A stretch of 64,000 nucleotides of DNA from positions 2,048,544 to 2,112,543 of the forward strand of contig CH672374.1 of NCBI GenBank assembly GCA_000153385.1. Direction: 5' to 3'. Below are positions 37,479 to 46,410 of the stretch, in pieces; within the stretch, counting starts at the first letter, position 1, and the number at the start of each line of letters is the position of its first letter. The notes under the pieces are model-generated. The model was given only the letters and a program-made list of their open reading frames with translations. It searched no databases and was not told the origin of the DNA. The DNA is from Flavobacteria bacterium BBFL7. GTDB lineage: Bacteria > Bacteroidota > Bacteroidia > Flavobacteriales > Flavobacteriaceae. Both the position numbers and the translations under genes were made by a program.

Positions 37479-37520
37479 CGCATATTGCGAACCTAGCCTG
37501 CGCAGTGAAGCAATCTGTAA
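37479..37520 (+). repeat. Dispersed REP-like repeat, copy C
   Basis: CATATTGCGAACCTAGCCTG, then CGCAGTGAAGCAATCTG; same core as copy A and in direct orientation to it, so the GIY-YIG gene is flanked by direct copies. Confidence 0.75.
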
Positions 37521-37563
37521 GTGCGAAACTATTTAATCATTACTTTTACCTTTTATTAATTCC

Positions 37564-38028
37564 ATGCTCGAAATAGAACGCAAATTCCTCGTTAACAACA
37601 CCGACTTTTTAAAAGAAGTAAAAGGAAAACGTATCACACAAGGTTACCTTTCTACAGATCCTGCTAGAACTGTACGTGTGCGTATCAAGGGAACGCAAGG
37701 ATTTATCACCATAAAAGGACAATCTACAGACAGCGGTTTGACTCGATATGAATGGGAAAAAGAAATCACCATTGTAGAGGCAGAAGATTTATTAGAACTA
37801 GCACTACCAGGCGTGATTGATAAAACAAGATATGAAGTCATGGTTGAAAATCACACTTGGGAAGTAGACGTTTTTCACGCATCAAATAGCGGATTAATCC
37901 TAGCTGAAGTCGAACTTGAAACTGAAGATGAAACATTCTCAAAACCCGACTGGATTGCTCAAGAAGTTACAGGAGATGAACGTTATTATAATTCTTATTT
38001 ATGTGAACGGTCTTTTGGTGAGTGGTAA
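37564..38028 (+). CDS. CYTH domain protein (inorganic triphosphatase-like)
   Basis: A 154-residue protein. The metal-binding EIERKFLV motif (ExExK) is at residues 3-10. Alternating charged strands of the triphosphate tunnel follow (RTVRVRIKG, GFITIKGQ, RYEWEKEI, LAEVELETEDE). Bacterial short CYTH proteins hydrolyse tripolyphosphate, and some make cAMP; the short form suggests a triphosphatase. Ends in a hairpin shared with the convergent gene. Confidence 0.9.
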   Translation: MLEIERKFLVNNTDFLKEVKGKRITQGYLSTDPARTVRVRIKGTQGFITIKGQSTDSGLTRYEWEKEITIVEAEDLLELALPGVIDKTRYEVMVENHTWEVDVFHASNSGLILAEVELETEDETFSKPDWIAQEVTGDERYYNSYLCERSFGEW

Positions 38029-38035
38029 TAACTAA

Positions 38036-38069
38036 AATTTCCCTCGAAGTCTTAACAACGAGGGAAATT
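38036..38069. terminator. Bidirectional terminator between CYTH gene and outer-membrane gene
   Basis: 11-bp stem AATTTCCCTCG/CGAGGGAAATT with a 12-base loop between convergent genes. The T tail is weak on both sides, better on the minus strand. Confidence 0.65.
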
Positions 38070-38088
38070 AAATATAATGAAATAACTT

Positions 38089-38806
38089 TTAGAAACTATA
38101 TTTCAAAACAGGTGCGATAGAAATGGTTTCTAAATCTGGACCATAACTTATGATTGAATAGATTTGAGATTCTACACCTAGTTGAAAATTACCACTTTGG
38201 AAAAAATAATATTGAAAACCTAATGATGAGCCTAGCTCCTCATTGTTAGAGTTATTAGAATTATTTTCTTCAATGAGAATAAAATCAGCTGTGGGATTAA
38301 TGTCAATTGTTGACATTTCAAATTGCATATATGAAATTCCTATATTGAGAAATATTTTATTTGACTTCCCTAAAGCTCTTTTAAATCTTATAGTGTAAAA
38401 TGTGTTTTTTTGATTTAGTTCAAACTCATTAATCAGAATTCTAGTACCAGAATCGGTGACAGTTGTGCCATCGTACACGCCTGAATTTCTAGTTCTTTCA
38501 AAAGCCATCTCTAAATGATTTCTATTACCTAATCGAACTGAGCCTCGAAAAGATGCATAAGTTCCAACGAATCGCTTCTGGTAAAAAGTTAACTCTCCAA
38601 AATCATCAAAATATGGGGTAATAAAACCATTTCTCAATTCTAAATCTCTATCATAGTCCACAAAGAAATTTCCCTGTAAGCCTTGAGCTATACTCACTTC
38701 AATAACTGAGGTTTTATAGACTTGATTTTCATTATTATCTTGTGCGTTTGTAAAAAAAAGCAGCGAGTAAAATTACACTCAGAAAAATAAAATTGTTCAT
38801 ATACAT
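38089..38806 (-). pseudogene. Outer-membrane beta-barrel protein with frameshift in an 8-A/T tract
   Basis: From ATG 38806 (or 38800) the frame encodes a signal peptide (MNNFIFLSVILLAAFF) and then stops within six codons. Removing one base from the 8-base A run at 38752-38759 (T run on the coding strand) restores FFTNAQDNNENQVYKT and joins the long open frame below without another stop (~236 residues). The body has alternating beta strands ending in APVLKYSF, an outer-membrane barrel pattern. Without the correction only a signal-less 202-residue product from a GTG at 38697 is possible. A sequencing error, a real null allele or phase variation would all look like this. Confidence 0.75.
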
Positions 38807-38873
38807 AACTATGGTCAAATAAAACTAAGATAAATATTTGAAATAAAATCCTACTAAATATAGATAATTGAAT

Positions 38874-41237
38874 TTATTGGAACGTCAGTTTCATCTTCAC
38901 ATCATTCCCGTCTTCATCTACAGCGGTAATTATATGTTTTCCTTGAGCGGCACTTAGTGCTATTTCATGAAAATCTTTAGTGCTCGTTATATAGTCTACG
39001 TCGAGATACCAATAGACTGTTGTATTAGGAATTTTGTGGGCTAGTTCAAAAACAGTCTCGTTTGTTTTTCCTTCTATGTTTTTAGTAAGCGTAATGGTTG
39101 TTCCAGTGTTAGGTCTTATAAAAGTCATGACATTTTCTACAAGTGATTCACAATCTGCTCGATAGGGTGGAAGTGGTTCATAATCGGGATGTGTTCTACG
39201 GTAGTACCAGGCCATTACTGGTGGTAAGGTGAAATAGGATTTGGTGACCATTTGGGAAACTGGTTCACAATCTGCGTTTACCTGATAGGATTGTGTAGCA
39301 TCGAGTTGCACGAGTTGATGATAAGGACAGGAATCATAACGTTCTCCTACGGCAGGAATCCATTGTTGCTCTGCTTCACAATCTGGTGTAGCGAGATAAC
39401 CTGACTTTTTACAGATATCTATTTCAACCATATCATCATACGGCGGCGCAAACCATTCTTCTTGTGGTAATCGGTTGAATAAGTCAAATAATACTGGTGC
39501 AGCACTTTTGATTCCGGTCATTTCGGCACGTCCTTCACCATCGGCATTTCCAGTCCATACTCCTATGACATATCGTGGCGTGACTCCTATTGCCCAGGCA
39601 TCTCTATTTCCATAGCTGGTTCCTGTTTTCCAAGCCATGTTGTGATTAGGATTAAAAAAGTGCCAGATCTCTTCGCCTTCTGGTCGGTTGACATCTTTCA
39701 TGGCTTCAAAGGTGTGGTAAATACTTCCTGCACCGTAAATATTAGGTGTTGTTTTTAAGTCCGCTTTCCCTTCGACAAGCTCAGGACGGCGCGCGGTCGC
39801 GTCTCCATCATTAATCACATAATGCAATCCATCCATGACGTTGTGATTGTATTCACTACTAGTTTGAGTGTAGTCTTTTAAAATGGTTGCCATAGATAGA
39901 TAAGCATGGCTCATGTCCCATAAACTGCTCTCGCCGCCACCTATGATAAGGCTGAGCCCATAAGTTCCCGCACCACGATTGATATGTGATTGACCTAAGT
40001 CTTGTAATTTATCATAGAACCGTGTTACACCATGATCGCGCAACATGCGCACCGCAGGTACATTGAGTGATCGCGATAAGGCTTGTGAAGCCGGAACAGC
40101 ACCGCTATAATTCTTGTCAAAGTTTTGTGTGTTATAACCGTTAATAACCGTAGGTATATCTTTTACCAGACTGTGCGGTAACAGTTCGCCATTATCCAGC
40201 ATGGTGGCATATAAAAAGGGTTTCAAGACGCTGCCAGTACTACGTGGAGCGGTAATAATGTCCACATCTTTCTGGTGCTCTCTGGTAGTAGGAGCATTTC
40301 CCACATAAGCAGATACCGATTGGTTTTCAATGTCTAGAACTAACATGGCGAGGTTGTTAATACCGTTTTGCTTCAGAATATGATGATGATTTTGTACGAT
40401 GCGGTTGACTGTTTCTTGCATTTGATAATCAATCGTGGTTCTGATTTTTTGAGTGCCGTATTGCTTATTTGCTCTATTCAATAAATGAGGTGCCAGTTGC
40501 GGTACTCTAAAATCTCGAGTAGGAACAGATTCTGAAACAGCCAGTTCATAATCCATATCATCAATGATGTTTTCCTGTTTTAACTTGAGCAGTAATGCAT
40601 CTCGTTTTTCTCTAAGCTGACTTTCTCTTTTACCAGGATAAATTAAACCTGGTGCATTAGGCAAAACAGCCAGCGTGGCACTTTCTGCCCAGCTGAGTTC
40701 GTGTGGTTTTCTTCCAAAATACCGCCACGACGCCATATCGAGTCCTATCACATTACCACCATAAGGCGCATGAGAAGCATAGAGTTCTAAAATTTCTTCT
40801 TTAGATAATCTCAACTCAAGCCTTGTCGCCCAGATAAGTTCTATAAATTTCTCGTAATATTTTCTATCCTTTTTTCGCGCAAGCCTAATCACTTGCTGTG
40901 TAATTGTACTACCACCACGCACGACTTTGCCAGCGTTTATGTTTTCTTTAAAAGCCTTAACAATAGAAACTGGATTGAATCCTGGATGCGCGTAAAAATG
41001 CGCATCTTCATATTGCAACAAACACTTTTTATATTTATAGGGAACACTATCTACCGCAGGAAATCGCCACTGATCATCGCTGGCGATATGTGCGTCGAGC
41101 AAGCGACCATCACTACTTTCTATAACTGTCGAGTAGGGAACATCAAATAATTGCTTTGGCAAGCACAACGTATACCACACGAGTAGTATAAAAACGATGC
41201 TTAATTTGAATTTATGTTTGAACAGGAATTTTTTCAC
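38874..41237 (-). CDS. pbpC: Penicillin-binding protein 1C
   Basis: A 787-residue bifunctional peptidoglycan synthase with one N-terminal membrane helix (~12-28). The glycosyltransferase GT51 domain has Glu in LQYEDAHFYAHPG, RGGSTITQQV and the later ELYASHAPYGGNVIG. The transpeptidase has STGSVLKP (Ser-x-x-Lys), SRSLN and KTGTS. The C-terminal region (~690-787) matches the PBP1C beta domain. Within the transpeptidase region an in-frame insertion reads ARRPELVEGK and coincides with a dispersed DNA repeat. No alpha-2-macroglobulin gene, its common partner, is adjacent. Confidence 0.93.
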   Translation of the reverse strand: MKKFLFKHKFKLSIVFILLVWYTLCLPKQLFDVPYSTVIESSDGRLLDAHIASDDQWRFPAVDSVPYKYKKCLLQYEDAHFYAHPGFNPVSIVKAFKENINAGKVVRGGSTITQQVIRLARKKDRKYYEKFIELIWATRLELRLSKEEILELYASHAPYGGNVIGLDMASWRYFGRKPHELSWAESATLAVLPNAPGLIYPGKRESQLREKRDALLLKLKQENIIDDMDYELAVSESVPTRDFRVPQLAPHLLNRANKQYGTQKIRTTIDYQMQETVNRIVQNHHHILKQNGINNLAMLVLDIENQSVSAYVGNAPTTREHQKDVDIITAPRSTGSVLKPFLYATMLDNGELLPHSLVKDIPTVINGYNTQNFDKNYSGAVPASQALSRSLNVPAVRMLRDHGVTRFYDKLQDLGQSHINRGAGTYGLSLIIGGGESSLWDMSHAYLSMATILKDYTQTSSEYNHNVMDGLHYVINDGDATARRPELVEGKADLKTTPNIYGAGSIYHTFEAMKDVNRPEGEEIWHFFNPNHNMAWKTGTSYGNRDAWAIGVTPRYVIGVWTGNADGEGRAEMTGIKSAAPVLFDLFNRLPQEEWFAPPYDDMVEIDICKKSGYLATPDCEAEQQWIPAVGERYDSCPYHQLVQLDATQSYQVNADCEPVSQMVTKSYFTLPPVMAWYYRRTHPDYEPLPPYRADCESLVENVMTFIRPNTGTTITLTKNIEGKTNETVFELAHKIPNTTVYWYLDVDYITSTKDFHEIALSAAQGKHIITAVDEDGNDVKMKLTFQ
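39768..39805 (-). repeat. Dispersed repeat inserted in pbpC (encodes PELVEG)
   Basis: CCCTTCGACAAGCTCAGGAC followed by GC-rich GGCGCGCGGTCGCG, unusually GC-rich for this genome. The minus-strand core CCTGAGCTTGTCGAAGG is a widely seen bacterial dispersed repeat and is translated in frame as PELVEG. Confidence 0.7.
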
Positions 41238-41295
41238 TGTTGAAAGCTAAGAATAGTTTTATAAATATGTTGACCGCTCTTTATCAATTTGCAAT

Positions 41296-41327
41296 TGTCA
41301 TTCTGAATTTATTTCAGAATCTGCCCG
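41296..41327. repeat. Dispersed inverted repeat (ATTCTGAA/TTCAGAAT)
   Basis: GTCATTCTGAATTTATTTCAGAATCTG: 8-bp arms around a short loop, resembling another common dispersed repeat type. Located upstream of pbpC. Confidence 0.6.
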
Positions 41328-41425
41328 TGATCGAAATCGATGATGGTTTTATCAAAATATTTGTAAAGTTTCCGTTCCCCAGCCCTAAAGGGTGCGGAAA
41401 CCGATGGCTTTAATACTTTTTAACC

Positions 41426-41470
41426 TGTCATTACGAGTAGCGACAGCAACGAAACAATCTGCAATTAATA
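41426..41470 (+). repeat. Dispersed REP-like repeat, copy D
   Basis: TGTCATTACGAGTAGCGACA, then GCAACGAAACAATCTGCAATTAATA; a variant of copies A and C, between pbpC and the SDR gene. Confidence 0.65.
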
Positions 41471-41476
41471 GAAAAC

Positions 41477-42250
41477 CTAACGGTATAAGGACTCCATCTT
41501 TTTTCCAACCGATTTACCATTTTCAGCAAACTGTGGTGGTACTACACCAAATTCTTTGGCTTTTTGTGAATAGTAACTTTTTCTAGATTCATGTGGTTCA
41601 CTAATTGCGTGAACTATAGAAGTTTTTAATTCTTCAGTTATGAGCTTCTTTACTATATCAATTACATGTTGTCTATGAACAAGGTTTATGGGTGCATCTG
41701 GATTTGAAACGCCCTTACGACCAGCGAGCATTTTTATAGGATGTCTATCTCCACCTATGAGTCCGCATGGTCTTAAAATCGTCGAGTTGGCAAAGAAATC
41801 TTGAACTAGCAACTCTGCTGCATAGATTTTTTTGCCATTACTACTGGTGCTGTTAGGTCTGCTGTTTTCATCATAAACTGGAATGTCCTGCGCATCTTCA
41901 AAAACAGAAGTGCTCGATACAAAAATGACATATTCAACAGTTGCCGTATTTACAAATGTCATGAGCAATTTCATGCGCTGTGCAAAATCACTTTCGGGAT
42001 TTTTACGCAATCCCGGCGGAATGTTGATGAATAGGATATCTATATTTCTTAGAAAATCGGCTACATCTCCGTAGAGTTTATCATCTTTTAAATCAAGGAT
42101 ATAACCATCTATTTCAACTTCTTTTAAGTTGGCTAGTTTATCTTTATGACGTACGGTTCCTTTTACGGGAAATCCTTCTGAAATAAGTTGTTTTCCTAAC
42201 TCTAGACCGAGCCATCCACAACCTAAGATACCGATTGTTTTCTTATTCAT
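41477..42250 (-). CDS. NAD(P)-dependent epimerase/reductase-like SDR protein
   Basis: A 257-residue Rossmann-fold protein. GILGCGWLGLELGKQL (~7-22) binds the dinucleotide; VIFVSSTSVFEDAQDIPVYD holds the extended-SDR Ser region, but the usual YxxxK appears only loosely (KKIYAAELLVQ). Related proteins are annotated as YeeZ-like or NAD-dependent epimerases without known substrate. Its ATG overlaps the last 8 bases of the upstream M28 peptidase gene (ATGAATAA), so the two form an operon. Confidence 0.82.
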   Translation of the reverse strand: MNKKTIGILGCGWLGLELGKQLISEGFPVKGTVRHKDKLANLKEVEIDGYILDLKDDKLYGDVADFLRNIDILFINIPPGLRKNPESDFAQRMKLLMTFVNTATVEYVIFVSSTSVFEDAQDIPVYDENSRPNSTSSNGKKIYAAELLVQDFFANSTILRPCGLIGGDRHPIKMLAGRKGVSNPDAPINLVHRQHVIDIVKKLITEELKTSIVHAISEPHESRKSYYSQKAKEFGVVPPQFAENGKSVGKKMESLYR

Positions 42251-44648
42251 TTGACGGGATTGAATCGGTCACTATGGTAGGCCTATTAAGTGTTATATAG
42301 CGTTTTCTTAAAATAGCATCGTTAAGAACAAACGGCATACTCATTTGCTCTAATGGTCTAGGTTTTACATCTAATGCCTTGGTTTTAAGTAAGTCAAATG
42401 ACGCTGCATAGAACTGAAATTCTGGCTCCACATCAGCTTTAAAAGTAAGTTCTAATTCTAATGGTTCATTGTTAGTTACATAGTAGCTCAACATGCGATT
42501 TCCCCATCGATTAGGTAAAGCCTTTTTAGAGACTTTGGCCTTATAAACTTCTCTACCGTTTACTTTTCCGTCTTCAAATACATAAGTCGTATCGCAAAAC
42601 ACTTCTAGACGCTGGATGACAGATTCACTGTAGATTTTCATTTTTACTGTTCTTAAATCTGCGTGTAAACTATCAATTAATGTTTCTACCATTACAGGAG
42701 CTAATTCTTTATAAGGTGCTGTGGCTGCATAGCTGAAACCGGTACCGTATTTTGAATCGATAGTGTTTTTATTAAGCTCGCTGGCTGCTGCTGGCGATTC
42801 TCCCAGTTTTGCTTTGGTCCAGTCTGTCAGGACTTCGTCATATGTGGCCCATTGTGCGGTCTGGTCGTCTTGGTTTTGTATGTAGACTAGACTGGTTGAT
42901 TGTGGTTGTGATGGTGTGAATTCCGCTTTCGCGAAAGCGTATCCCACACAAACTAACGTTGCTATCAATCCTATGAAGGATAGTAGGTCTTTCCTGCGAT
43001 AATGTCCAATAATAGGAATTAATAAACCAATCAATAGTGTGGTAAGAATAGCGGCTACAAATAAAATTCCCATACCTAGTGCCACTGGAAATGCTTTGAC
43101 AAACGGTGTGAAAATGAACAAGGCAGGTACCGCGAGAATAACGAGTAAAATGTAACTAGGTCTGCGCTGGTTAATATTGAGCCATACCATAAGCAATCCT
43201 GCTATGAGCGGTACTAGAAAGAATCCGGCACCTGGTAAAAATACACCTGGTATTAAACCACCATCATCTACAGGGAATGCTATTAATAAACAAACCAGCC
43301 ACAAAATAAATAATGGCGCGATACTTAAACTAGCTACATTATCCTTCTTATAATATTTATGATACAAAAAGAAACACAAGGTTGCTGCTGTCATTGCCGC
43401 TGCTGCGATAAGCCAATAACCGTTGTATGGAAAACCATGTTGCTGATCGACATAAAAAGAGCCACTTTTGATTCCTACCCAACCATAGTTACTTAATAAA
43501 TACCCTATGATTAAACTACCTAAAAACGGGACAAATCCTGCCAAAATCTGACCAAAGGAAATGCGTCTTTTTCTAATACCATAAACAATGAGTACTACTA
43601 ATAATAAACCGCTACCTATAATTAAAAATGGCAGCCATTTAAAGGGAAAACTCACCATTTTAATGATGGGCATAGGGAAATAAACGTAATCATCACCTTC
43701 AGGAACTTTGAGCTCATCACTAAGGTCGATGTTTGATAAATGATTCATCAATGGCATTAAATAGGCGCCTTGATGAGCTAGTGTATTGCGATCTAAGCGC
43801 TCATAGTTATCTAATTCTGTATGGTAGTCATAATGATCACCTATGAAGGCAAAATTAAGTCCATTGATATCGCCATCTTTTCTAAAAACGGTGAGGTCAG
43901 TATCATTAGGAATCATTTTATATATACTGTAGGCAAGTGAGTTGGCCACTGGATATTCTACTCCAGCATTTGAAAATTCTTTAATAATCTTGCGGTTACC
44001 ACCATTAGTTTCTACAAGCATATAACTAGGTCCACCGCTACCACGAGCTTCAAAGTTAAGAACCATCGCAACGTCTTGTGCCCATGGATGTTCATTCACA
44101 AAAAGTTCTGCACCGTTAAGCCCTAGTTCTTCAGCATCAGTAATACAAATTATAATGTCATTAAGAGGTTGTTTATTTTGAGCAAGAAACGTGCGCACAC
44201 CTTCTAAAATGGTAGCGACACCACTAGCAGCATCGCTGGCACCTTTACTAGAATGTGGATCGCTGTCATAGTGACTTAATAATAAAAGAGCTTTACTGTT
44301 TTCTTGAGAACCTTTAATACGTGCCAGAATATTTTCTGGATTTGCCAGGTTTCCCCATGGATCCATGGTGTAGCCTTTTTGGGTAGTAACTTGCAATCCC
44401 ATTGATTGCAGTTGAGTAACAATATAGTCTCTTACATCATCATGGGCTGCACTACCTACATGGTGAGGTTGTACAGACATCGCCTTAACGTGTTCTAACG
44501 CTCTTGCCGTAGACCATTCAGTGGCTGGTAAATTATCTTCTACTGTAGCAGATGGAGTCTCACTATAAAATACATACCATATGATTGCAACAATTGTTAG
44601 AAACGATAATGCTGATGATAAATGGGATTTAGGTTTAAAGGATCTCAT
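42243..44648 (-). CDS. M28 family membrane metallopeptidase
   Basis: An 801-residue membrane protein with one N-terminal helix (~14-28). An M28 aminopeptidase domain (~45-305) follows with zinc ligands His in LLSHYDSDPHS, Asp in GASDAASG, the Glu pair in DAEELGLNGA and His in GDHYDYHTE. About eight transmembrane helices (~330-590) and a C-terminal beta domain end the protein. This layout recalls eukaryotic ERMP1/Pff1-type peptidases. The catalytic domain should face the periplasm. A palindrome lies in the last helix as YAFAKAE. Cotranscribed with the SDR gene. Confidence 0.9.
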   Translation of the reverse strand: MRSFKPKSHLSSALSFLTIVAIIWYVFYSETPSATVEDNLPATEWSTARALEHVKAMSVQPHHVGSAAHDDVRDYIVTQLQSMGLQVTTQKGYTMDPWGNLANPENILARIKGSQENSKALLLLSHYDSDPHSSKGASDAASGVATILEGVRTFLAQNKQPLNDIIICITDAEELGLNGAELFVNEHPWAQDVAMVLNFEARGSGGPSYMLVETNGGNRKIIKEFSNAGVEYPVANSLAYSIYKMIPNDTDLTVFRKDGDINGLNFAFIGDHYDYHTELDNYERLDRNTLAHQGAYLMPLMNHLSNIDLSDELKVPEGDDYVYFPMPIIKMVSFPFKWLPFLIIGSGLLLVVLIVYGIRKRRISFGQILAGFVPFLGSLIIGYLLSNYGWVGIKSGSFYVDQQHGFPYNGYWLIAAAAMTAATLCFFLYHKYYKKDNVASLSIAPLFILWLVCLLIAFPVDDGGLIPGVFLPGAGFFLVPLIAGLLMVWLNINQRRPSYILLVILAVPALFIFTPFVKAFPVALGMGILFVAAILTTLLIGLLIPIIGHYRRKDLLSFIGLIATLVCVGYAFAKAEFTPSQPQSTSLVYIQNQDDQTAQWATYDEVLTDWTKAKLGESPAAASELNKNTIDSKYGTGFSYAATAPYKELAPVMVETLIDSLHADLRTVKMKIYSESVIQRLEVFCDTTYVFEDGKVNGREVYKAKVSKKALPNRWGNRMLSYYVTNNEPLELELTFKADVEPEFQFYAASFDLLKTKALDVKPRPLEQMSMPFVLNDAILRKRYITLNRPTIVTDSIPSNE
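42924..42939. repeat. 16-bp palindrome copy 9 (inside M28 peptidase gene)
   Basis: Exact CGCTTTCGCGAAAGCG, read in frame as YAFAKAE on the minus strand. Confidence 0.95.
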
Positions 44649-44770
44649 TTTTTTGAATTTGGTGGTTTGTTGTATCTCACACTTTAAAAAGATTATGGAT
44701 AAAGATACTTATATGGGTTTTTATTTAAGTCAGCAAGATGTATGCTTTACTTTGGTATGCGTTAATTAAA

Positions 44771-45127
44771 TTAAGTTTCTCTTTTGACAATTAAATAGGA
44801 ATCATCATCCATAGGTAAGTAACCTTGATCATAAACAAAGTAATACACCGTACCTTTCTTTGTGGTGTAAATACTGGTGAATAAGGTGAAATCAAAACCG
44901 TTTGCTAGTAACTTGTTACGTGTAGTTTTAGTCTTGTCTTTAGGGTTAAGCTCACTAAGGATTCGCCAATTTTTACGCAGTCTGTTGTTAATATTGCGCA
45001 TGAGTGCATTACTGTCTCTGTTGAGTTTATTGTTTGCCACGTTGCGGCAATAATCGCTGCAAAAGCGCTTGTCTGCACGACCTCTAATCTCTTCATCGCA
45101 TTCAGGACACTTTCTTTGAGATGTCAT
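44771..45127 (-). CDS. Zinc-ribbon protein
   Basis: A 118-residue basic protein. N-terminal CPECDEEIRGR and CSDYCRN form a four-Cys zinc ribbon (Cys at ~8, 11, 23, 27); a helical basic middle (NNRLRKNWRIL) and a C-terminal beta part (VYYFVYDQGYLPMDDDSYLIVKR) follow. This resembles DUF2116-type proteins, whose function is not known; nucleic-acid binding is plausible. Confidence 0.8.
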   Translation of the reverse strand: MTSQRKCPECDEEIRGRADKRFCSDYCRNVANNKLNRDSNALMRNINNRLRKNWRILSELNPKDKTKTTRNKLLANGFDFTLFTSIYTTKKGTVYYFVYDQGYLPMDDDSYLIVKRET

Positions 45128-45276
45128 AAAATTGGTTTTGTTAAAGGTACTAAATGTTTACAAATGGCTAATTCTAAAATGATTAATAAGTGATAAGAAG
45201 AGCTTACTATCAATATCCTTTATTTTATTATTTGAATTAGGTAATTATCTAAAAGGTTTACCGACTATAAAACTTC

Positions 45277-45284
45277 TATTTTTG
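45277..45284 (+). promoter_or_regulatory. -7 promoter box of hemH
   Basis: TATTTTTG, a perfect TAnnTTTG, 14 bp before the hemH ATG. Confidence 0.62.
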
Positions 45285-45298
45285 CACAAAGCAGTACT

Positions 45299-46330
45299 AT
45301 GAAAAAAGGAGTTTTAATGGTTAATCTGGGATCACCAGATAGTCCTAGCCCTAAAGACGTTAAAAAATATCTAGATGAGTTCTTAATGGATGAGCGTGTT
45401 ATAGATCTACCATATATTTTAAGAGCCATACTAGTAAAAGGAATTATATTAAATACTCGACCTAAAAAAAGTGCTGAGGCTTATGGCAAGATATGGTGGG
45501 ATGAAGGAAGTCCATTAATTGTACTTTCAGAAAGGTTACAAGAAAAGATAGACGAGTTTACCAGTGTGCCTATTGCTTTAGGTATGCGCTATGGATCTAT
45601 GTCTATAGAAAAAGGTTTGAAAGAGTTGAATGATAAAGGTGTGGATGAGGTTTTGATTATTCCATTATATCCTCAATTTGCTATGGCCACCACAGAAACA
45701 ATACTGGTACTTGCCGAAGAATTGCGTAAGGAACATTTTCCTCACATGTCTTTTACGACTATGCCACCTTTCTACAATCATCCAGATTATATAAGAGTAC
45801 TGTCTGAATCTATCAAAGAATCATTAGAAGGAAAGGATTATGAGCATTTATTGTTCTCATATCATGGTGTTCCTAAAAGACATATCAGAAAAAGCGACAT
45901 TACAAAAAGCCATTGTAAAATGGATGGTAAATGTTGTTCAACTCCTTCACCAGCCCATCAATATTGCTATAGCCATCAATGTAAAGAAGTCACTCGATTA
46001 GTAGGTGAGTATCTAGGAATGGAAGATGGAACATATTCTACTAGTTTTCAATCGCGTTTAGGTTTTGATCCATGGTTGACACCTTATACAGACCGAACTA
46101 TTGAAAAAATGGGTCTGGGCGGAACTAAAAAAATGGCTATTGTAACTCCAGCTTTTGTAAGTGATTGTCTTGAAACATTAGAAGAAATTGCTATGGAAGG
46201 TGAGGAGATTTTTCACGAGGTAAATGGAGAACAATTTCACGTTATCCCATGTTTGAACACGAGAGAAGATTGGGTTAAAGTGTTATCGCGATGGATCGAT
46301 GAATGGGCGATGAGTGAAGCAATTGTGTAA
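45299..46330 (+). CDS. hemH: Ferrochelatase
   Basis: A 343-residue enzyme that inserts Fe2+ into protoporphyrin IX, the last step of heme synthesis. N-terminal MVNLGSPDSP, the catalytic His in LLFSYHGVPKRHI (~185-197) and the Glu side in CLETLEEI (~270) are present. A four-Cys stretch (HCKMDGKCCSTPSPAHQYC) may bind a cluster, as in some ferrochelatases. It is 34 kb from the hemDEF cluster and next to a putative iron-uptake locus. Confidence 0.95.
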   Translation: MKKGVLMVNLGSPDSPSPKDVKKYLDEFLMDERVIDLPYILRAILVKGIILNTRPKKSAEAYGKIWWDEGSPLIVLSERLQEKIDEFTSVPIALGMRYGSMSIEKGLKELNDKGVDEVLIIPLYPQFAMATTETILVLAEELRKEHFPHMSFTTMPPFYNHPDYIRVLSESIKESLEGKDYEHLLFSYHGVPKRHIRKSDITKSHCKMDGKCCSTPSPAHQYCYSHQCKEVTRLVGEYLGMEDGTYSTSFQSRLGFDPWLTPYTDRTIEKMGLGGTKKMAIVTPAFVSDCLETLEEIAMEGEEIFHEVNGEQFHVIPCLNTREDWVKVLSRWIDEWAMSEAIV

Positions 46331-46410
46331 CTTCAAGAAAACAAACTCCTTTATTTTAGAAACTTGCTATATAGCTCAATGTGGTTTACGGATCATATTA
46401 CTTATTATCC

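Noticed and set aside
38036-38069. Inverted repeat as an attachment or insertion site
   Set aside because: It sits between two convergent stop codons and is better explained as a shared terminator.
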